64,000 nucleotides of DNA from Paucisalibacillus globulus (GTDB lineage Bacteria > Bacillota > Bacilli > Bacillales > Amphibacillaceae), in assembly GCF_900184735.1 (NCBI RefSeq), contig NZ_LT855386.1, positions 518,988 to 582,987 of the forward strand, written 5' to 3'. The notes under the pieces were generated by a model. That model had not been told where the DNA came from. It searched no databases and saw only the letters and a program-made list of their open reading frames with translations. The number at the start of each line of letters is the position of its first letter. Position 1 is the stretch's first letter. Made by a program: the position numbers and the translations under genes. Below, in pieces: positions 59,440-64,000 of this stretch.

Positions 59440-60314
59440 TTCCTCATATCTTCTGGTAAATCAATTGTAAAGGTTATCCACTTTTTTGATTCGGGATGTT
59501 CAAAACTTATAGAGTAACAATGTAATGCCTGCCTTGTGATGACATCATTTGAGCCCCCATATAAATCATCACCTGCAAGTGGGTTTCCGACATGTGAAAA
59601 ATGAACTCTAATTTGATGTGTTCTCCCTGTTTCTAATTGTACATCCACCAAGGAATATAAGTCATTCTCTTTGATTACTTGGTAATTAGTAATGGCGTGC
59701 TGCCCATCGGAACGAACTACCCTCTCGATGATAGACCCGTCTTTTCTCCCAATATTTGCATCGATTCTGCCCTTCTTATCTTGTAAGGTTCCTTCCGTTA
59801 TCACATAATATTTCCTTTTCACTTTCTCCTGTTTCTGAGAAGCAGACAAGATAGAATGGCTATAACGGTGTTTGGCGATTAACAGTAAGCCCGAAGTGTC
59901 TCGGTCAAGTCGAGTTACCACATGAACCGTATAGGGAATATTATTTTTCAAGTAGTGATACAAAACACCATTAGCTATTGTATTGTTCCGATGATTTGCA
60001 GAAGGTATCGTAGCAATACCTGCTTGTTTATTTATGACCAAAATGGATTCGTCTTCATAAATAATATTAATCGGAATATTTTCAGGACTCATATGAATCC
60101 CTTTTTTCTCTTTCGGAAACTCGATTAGGACACGATCCCCTGTCTTGATAATATGACGTAAATTCACTTGTTTCTCATTAACCAATATACTACCACCATC
60201 ATAAATAAGGCTTTTCAGGATTCTCCTTGAAAAGCCTTGGCCATTCCGCAAGAAGTCTCGCAACAACCTACCGTCATCCTTATTTTCAATTGTCCATTTC
60301 ATTGAAGTATTCAC
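59424..60314 (-). CDS. RluA/RluD-family pseudouridine synthase (YjbO-like)
   Basis: A 296-residue enzyme. An S4-like N-terminal domain (GRLLRDFLRNGQGFSRRILKSL to GDRVLIEFP) is followed by the catalytic domain with VTRLDRDTSGLLLIAK, whose Asp is the nucleophile, and ETGRTHQIRVHFSHVGNPLAGDDLYGG. It isomerises uridines in rRNA or tRNA; the exact site is unknown. It is 10 nt downstream of the NAD kinase gene. Confidence 0.92.
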   Translation of the reverse strand: MNTSMKWTIENKDDGRLLRDFLRNGQGFSRRILKSLIYDGGSILVNEKQVNLRHIIKTGDRVLIEFPKEKKGIHMSPENIPINIIYEDESILVINKQAGIATIPSANHRNNTIANGVLYHYLKNNIPYTVHVVTRLDRDTSGLLLIAKHRYSHSILSASQKQEKVKRKYYVITEGTLQDKKGRIDANIGRKDGSIIERVVRSDGQHAITNYQVIKENDLYSLVDVQLETGRTHQIRVHFSHVGNPLAGDDLYGGSNDVITRQALHCYSISFEHPESKKWITFTIDLPEDMRKILSR

Positions 60315-60323
60315 CTTAGCTTT

Positions 60324-61124
60324 TTAGTTATTATCCGCAATAAATGAGTCACGAACACGATTCCAGAATGGAAATGGTCTAAACCGTGCAAAGCGAATTT
60401 TTTCTTTTGCTACGCGACACTGAATCGATTTTACATTAGTGTAGTTATGTGTATTATGATCAATGGTAATAAAGAAACTTCGATCTACGATTGGCTTCAA
60501 CAAGCATGTATGATGTTTCGGTAAGATTAATGGTGAACCGATGGTACGGAATACCCGATTATTAATAGATGCCATTTCTGTTAATTGAATCGCTTCTAAC
60601 GATGGGTGAATAATACCTCCACCAAGTGCCTTATTATAAGCTGTACTTCCTGACGGAGTTGAAATACACAATCCATCTCCTCGAAACGTTTCAAACCGTT
60701 CTCCTCTAATTTCAACATCAAACACAACAGAACTTTCTGGTGTTTTAATAGTGGCTTCATTTAATGCTAAATAAGAGTCCATCTTATTGCCTGTTTTGGA
60801 ACGTATAATAACTTCTAGTAGTGGATATTCCACAATATGATATGGGGTCTTTGCAATTTCAATAACTAGTTTTTCTAACTCTTCTGGTACATAATCTGCA
60901 TAGAACCCAAGGTGTCCAGTATGTATCCCAATAAAGGCTGTATTGCTTAATCGATGCTGATAACGGTGGAATGCCTCTAAAAAGGTTCCATCCCCACCAA
61001 CAGAAATAACTAAATCGGGTTCTACTTTATCATATACTAAGTCAAAATCTATCAAATGCTGTTTCATTCTTGCTTTTATAATATTTGACCTCTCATCACC
61101 TTTGGAAATGATTTTGAATTTCAT
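60324..61124 (-). CDS. nadF: NAD kinase
   Basis: A 266-residue enzyme phosphorylating NAD to NADP. The motif [16 protein letters not shown] holds the conserved GGDGT, then [11 protein letters not shown] and [21 protein letters not shown]. It is in the order relQ-nadF-rluD-like, as in B. subtilis yjbM-yjbN-yjbO. AGGGAGGT precedes the ATG. Confidence 0.94.
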   Translation of the reverse strand: MKFKIISKGDERSNIIKARMKQHLIDFDLVYDKVEPDLVISVGGDGTFLEAFHRYQHRLSNTAFIGIHTGHLGFYADYVPEELEKLVIEIAKTPYHIVEYPLLEVIIRSKTGNKMDSYLALNEATIKTPESSVVFDVEIRGERFETFRGDGLCISTPSGSTAYNKALGGGIIHPSLEAIQLTEMASINNRVFRTIGSPLILPKHHTCLLKPIVDRSFFITIDHNTHNYTNVKSIQCRVAKEKIRFARFRPFPFWNRVRDSFIADNN

Positions 61125-61149
61125 ATCAAGACCTCCCTTTTCACAGTCA

Positions 61150-61758
61150 CTATTTCCGGTGAAAAATACGCTGTGCTTCCTGTACTTCTGTTTTTATTTT
61201 CGACATTTCCTCATCCAACTTGAATGCCGCTTCAGCCGCTCGTTGTAATCTCTTTTTAAGATCAACCGGAATTCTTCCTTTGTATTTATAATTCAACGAA
61301 TGTTCATTTGTAGCCCAGAAATTCATGGCAAGTGTACGAATTTGAATTTCTGCAAGAACCTTTTTATTACCATGGATTGTTTCAACTGGGTATTCTATTG
61401 TCATATGAAATGAACGATATCCACTAGCTTTTTTATCTGAGATATAATCTTTTTCTTCAATTATGGAAAAGTCTTTGCGGGAACGGAGCATTTCTACCAC
61501 TGTGTAAATGTCATCAACAAACTGACAAACAACACGGACTCCAGCAATATCTTGTATTTCTTCCTCAATTCTTTCTAGAGGTATTTGTCTTTTCTCCGCT
61601 TTTTCTAGAATACTTTGTACTGGTTTCACTCGACCAGTAATAAATTCAATTGGTGAATGCCTCGCTTCATATTCAAATTGCCTACGCATTCCTTTTAATT
61701 TAACTTTAAGCTCTTCGACAACCTGTGCATATGGTGCAATAATTGCCTCCCAATTCAT
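61150..61758 (-). CDS. relQ: Small alarmone synthetase RelQ/SasB (YjbM)
   Basis: A 202-residue (p)ppGpp synthetase lacking a hydrolase domain. Motifs include [58 protein letters not shown] and [24 protein letters not shown]. This matches the RelQ group, which makes ppGpp in response to cell-wall or growth stress. It starts 25 nt before NAD kinase in the same operon. Confidence 0.92.
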   Translation of the reverse strand: MNWEAIIAPYAQVVEELKVKLKGMRRQFEYEARHSPIEFITGRVKPVQSILEKAEKRQIPLERIEEEIQDIAGVRVVCQFVDDIYTVVEMLRSRKDFSIIEEKDYISDKKASGYRSFHMTIEYPVETIHGNKKVLAEIQIRTLAMNFWATNEHSLNYKYKGRIPVDLKKRLQRAAEAAFKLDEEMSKIKTEVQEAQRIFHRK

Positions 61759-61885
61759 TCAAACACCACCTGTGACTAATAACTATTCGTACTTATTTTA
61801 ACACAATTAAAAAGGATATTCTTTGCATATTTACATCAATTTAGACATAATCAATGTAATTAACGAAACTTTAGGAGAAATATGT

Positions 61886-62452
61886 ATGGCTCAAGAACTA
61901 GAAATTGAATTTAAAAACCTACTTACCAAAGAAGAATTTGAAAATCTACTAACTTATCTACCTTTCCCTAGTATTGGAATAGAACAAATAAACTATTATT
62001 TTGAAACAACAGATTTCAAACTACGTCACCATAAATCAGCATTACGAATACGTGAGAAAAATGGAAATTACCGACTAACATTAAAAGAACCTTATGGTGA
62101 CGGACTCCTTGAAACCCATGATAGTCTTACAGAAGAAGAAGTTGCCCACTGGATTAATGGTAATCCAGTGCCAAAAGCAGAAACTATAGTGCAACTAAGA
62201 AAAATGAATATTTCCATTAACGAGTTGCAATACTATGGTAATTTAACGACTATCCGTAGAGAGTACCATCATGACGGGCTAATCTATGTATTAGACCATA
62301 GCCACTATCATGGTCATGAAGATTATGAACTAGAGATAGAGGCAAGTGATGTAGAAACTGGGAAGGAAGCCCTAGATACCATTTTAAGGGAGTGTGGGAT
62401 TACTAGGAAAGATACACCAAATAAGATTGCCCGCTTTTTCCAAAAGATGTAA
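61886..62452 (+). CDS. CYTH-domain protein (YjbK-like)
   Basis: A 188-residue triphosphate tunnel protein. ATG 61886 follows TAGGAGAA; an upstream in-frame ATG at 61823 lies in the promoter. It shows the ExExK signature (LEIEFKN) and the strand motifs ALRIREKNGNYRLTLKEP and YELEIEAS. CYTH enzymes hydrolyse inorganic triphosphate or similar substrates. It diverges from relQ, as in B. subtilis. Confidence 0.9.
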   Translation: MAQELEIEFKNLLTKEEFENLLTYLPFPSIGIEQINYYFETTDFKLRHHKSALRIREKNGNYRLTLKEPYGDGLLETHDSLTEEEVAHWINGNPVPKAETIVQLRKMNISINELQYYGNLTTIRREYHHDGLIYVLDHSHYHGHEDYELEIEASDVETGKEALDTILRECGITRKDTPNKIARFFQKM

Positions 62453-62520
62453 TCAGATAATTTGCCCAGTCTTCACTAATGTTGCTACAATATATACACA
62501 AACTTTGAGGAGTAATTACA

Positions 62521-62898
62521 ATGCATGGAACTATATATGAGGCAATTGGTGGATCTGAGACAATTGATCGCCTAGTCACTCACTTTTATAAAAGAGTTGG
62601 GAAACATCCGAAATTAATTCCAATCTTCCCAGAAGATTTAACAGAAACAGCAAGAAAACAACGTCTTTTCCTAACTCAATTTTTCGGTGGCCCAAGACTT
62701 TATACGGAAGAACGTGGTCACCCCATGATGCGACGCAGACATTTACCATTCGAAATTACACCTTCTAGAAGAGACGCTTGGTTAGAATGTATGGAGCAAG
62801 CTTTGGAAGAAGCAAAAATTGATGAACCCTATCGTTCAGCCATATTTGAAAGACTAACCATGACCGCCAATCATATGATGAATACACCTGAATCATGA
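62521..62898 (+). CDS. Group II truncated hemoglobin (YjbI-like)
   Basis: A 125-residue 2-on-2 globin. It shows [19 protein letters not shown] (Tyr at B10), [35 protein letters not shown] with the proximal His, and Trp in [13 protein letters not shown] (G8), typical of the O-type group. Such globins bind O2 or NO; the following YjbH gene is a partner in the Spx proteolysis pathway. Its stop overlaps the next frame, so it forms an operon. Confidence 0.92.
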   Translation: MHGTIYEAIGGSETIDRLVTHFYKRVGKHPKLIPIFPEDLTETARKQRLFLTQFFGGPRLYTEERGHPMMRRRHLPFEITPSRRDAWLECMEQALEEAKIDEPYRSAIFERLTMTANHMMNTPES

Positions 62899-62912
62899 AA
62901 GGAGATATCGAT

Positions 62913-63806
62913 GTGAGTTGGGAACGCACTGAGCTATTAAGAAGCTCACAGAAAGCAAACACATCGTCCGAATATAGTTATGGTACTATCAAAAAACCAA
63001 TTGAAATTTATTTATTTATCGACCCGATGTGCCCGGAATGCTGGTCACTTGAGCCGTATTTAAAAAAGCTATCAATTGAATATGGACGATTTTTTTCAAT
63101 TAGACCAATTATTTCAGGATCTTCGAAACCACTTAATCATGATAATTTTGACCAACCAAGGAAACTAAGAGAAATTTGGGAACGAACTGCTTCTAGGACT
63201 GGAATGAGTTGTGATGGTGACTTATGGATTGAGAATCCTATACACTCACCAATTACTGCCTATTTAGCAGTAAAAGCTGCTGAACTACAAGGAATTCGTT
63301 TCGGAAAAGTGTTCTTACGAAAAGTACAAGAAAGTCTATTTTTAAAGAAACAAAATATATCTGATGAAAAAGTTCTCTTAGAATGTGCGAAAGAAGCAAA
63401 ACTAGACATTCAGGAGTTTATAAATGACCTACACTCTGTTTCTGCTAAAAAAGCCTTACAAAGCGACTATAAACTGAATGAAGAAATGGAAATTGATTAT
63501 ATGCCTACCATGGTCTTTTTCCATAAAAACATTGAAGAACAAGGAATAAAAATTTCTGGGCTCTATCCATATGATATTTATGTTCGTGTGTTAAGTGAGA
63601 TGGTAGAACATCTACCAATTCCATCACAACTTCCAGCACTAGAGGATTTTGTTCAACACTATGACGTTATTGGAACAAAAGAGGTTTCAGTGGTTTATAA
63701 CTGGTCTATGGAGAAAGCTGAGCGTGAAATGAAAAAACTACGTTTAAAACAATATGTAAAAAAAATCCCGGCAAAACACGGTTCATTCTGGCAATATATA
63801 AAATAA
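62913..63806 (+). CDS. yjbH: YjbH-like DsbA-fold adaptor for ClpXP proteolysis of Spx
   Basis: About 297 residues. AAAGGAG lies inside the frame that begins ATG 62895, so the GTG at 62913, 8 nt after it, is the more likely start. A DsbA-like thioredoxin fold ([20 protein letters not shown], with a CxxC) and an inserted helical domain are seen. YjbH delivers Spx to ClpXP in B. subtilis and S. aureus and is linked to disulfide and nitrosative stress. Its partner yjbI is directly upstream. Confidence 0.88.
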   Translation: MSWERTELLRSSQKANTSSEYSYGTIKKPIEIYLFIDPMCPECWSLEPYLKKLSIEYGRFFSIRPIISGSSKPLNHDNFDQPRKLREIWERTASRTGMSCDGDLWIENPIHSPITAYLAVKAAELQGIRFGKVFLRKVQESLFLKKQNISDEKVLLECAKEAKLDIQEFINDLHSVSAKKALQSDYKLNEEMEIDYMPTMVFFHKNIEEQGIKISGLYPYDIYVRVLSEMVEHLPIPSQLPALEDFVQHYDVIGTKEVSVVYNWSMEKAEREMKKLRLKQYVKKIPAKHGSFWQYIK

Positions 63807-63819
63807 TAAGGAAAAAAAT

Positions 63820-63852
63820 AAAGGATATACGGGGCAGCGTATATCCTTTTTC
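63820..63852 (+). terminator. Terminator of the yjbI-yjbH operon
   Basis: Perfect 11-bp arms AAAGGATATAC / GTATATCCTTT around GGGGCAGC, then a T run. Confidence 0.85.
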
Positions 63853-63914
63853 TCACTTCTTTGTATATAACAAAGGGGGATGGGAGAAAGTTTCATGATC
63901 AAACAAAGGGGTTT

Positions 63915-63943
63915 TGTTTGTGATTCATCTCACATATATAATA
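63915..63943 (+). promoter_or_regulatory. Promoter with an Fnr/Crp box in its spacer
   Basis: TTGTTT (63915-63920), a 17-nt spacer, then TATAAT (63938-63943): near-perfect sigma-A elements. A perfect TGTGA-TTCATC-TCACA box (63920-63935) fills the spacer, so bound Fnr or Crp-type protein would block polymerase. The gene it serves lies beyond the right edge. Confidence 0.68.
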
Positions 63944-64000
63944 TAACAAGAGCCCAGTTTTTTTTCAAGAAGTTTGTTATACATTTCACAAATCTGTCAC

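Overview
The window is low-GC DNA with strong AGGAGG-type ribosome binding sites, frequent GTG/TTG starts, a spore-coat cluster and a yjbH-yjbI-yjbK-relQ-nadF-rluD-prpE gene block like that of Bacillus. It comes from a spore-forming member of the Bacillaceae; the dispersed GC-rich repeats recall Oceanobacillus/Virgibacillus relatives, but that is a guess. The organism is equipped for denitrification: nitrate reductase NarG, copper nitrite reductase NirK, a CuA-containing NO reductase, and two Crp/Fnr regulators. No nosZ is visible here.

Layout. 1-4100: C-terminally cut narG preceded by three co-directional small genes, one of them a hemerythrin. 4.2-21 kb: mixed accessory genes (LysM/SleB hydrolase, ECF-like sigma factor, SMR efflux pair with its TetR regulator, membrane proteins, OsmC, SLAP protein, HelD, a frameshifted AraC/GyrI regulator, RNase H, HMG-CoA synthase, a GNAT/kinase/phosphatase run) with several GC-rich repeats between them. 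21.2-26.3 kb: fnr and an ABC transporter operon with a lipoprotein. 26.5-36.7 kb: the denitrification island. 36.8-53.2 kb: SDR, MFS, orphan Opp-type permeases, a receiver protein beside a decayed GGDEF gene, hydrolases, tRNA-Val, a heterodimeric ABC exporter, yjcH-yjcG-yjcF and a YetF-like protein. 53.2-55.7 kb: spore-coat region with sigma-K-like promoters. 55.9-63.8 kb: mgtE, a RodA/FtsW paralogue and the yjb block.

The denitrification island is the most interesting part. A minus-strand operon encodes a 51-residue IIa-like protein, a CuA subunit, a heme-copper subunit I, a SenC/SCO1 copper chaperone and a membrane protein. The order matches the norSY-senC-orf1 clusters known as sNOR. All heme/CuB histidines align with those of ba3 oxidase at a constant offset of one residue, but the cross-linked tyrosine of oxidases is replaced by Asn236. 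Next to it are nirK (as a lipoprotein), a free-standing CuA-domain lipoprotein, a DUF2249 protein, a second Crp/Fnr regulator, a radical SAM/SPASM protein and a multicopper oxidase. TGTGA-N6-TCACA boxes stand before the NO reductase, nirK, the CuA lipoprotein, the DUF2249/regulator pair and the radical SAM gene. In four of these promoters the -10 hexamer lies at exactly the same distance from the box, the register of an activator at about -41.5. A box lies upstream of fnr itself, and another sits inside the spacer of a promoter at the right edge, in a position expected to repress. A 52-bp tandem repeat (eight units plus a partial one) fills the gap between nirK and the NO reductase promoter.

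All calls rest on reading the sequence and remembered family features; no database search was run.
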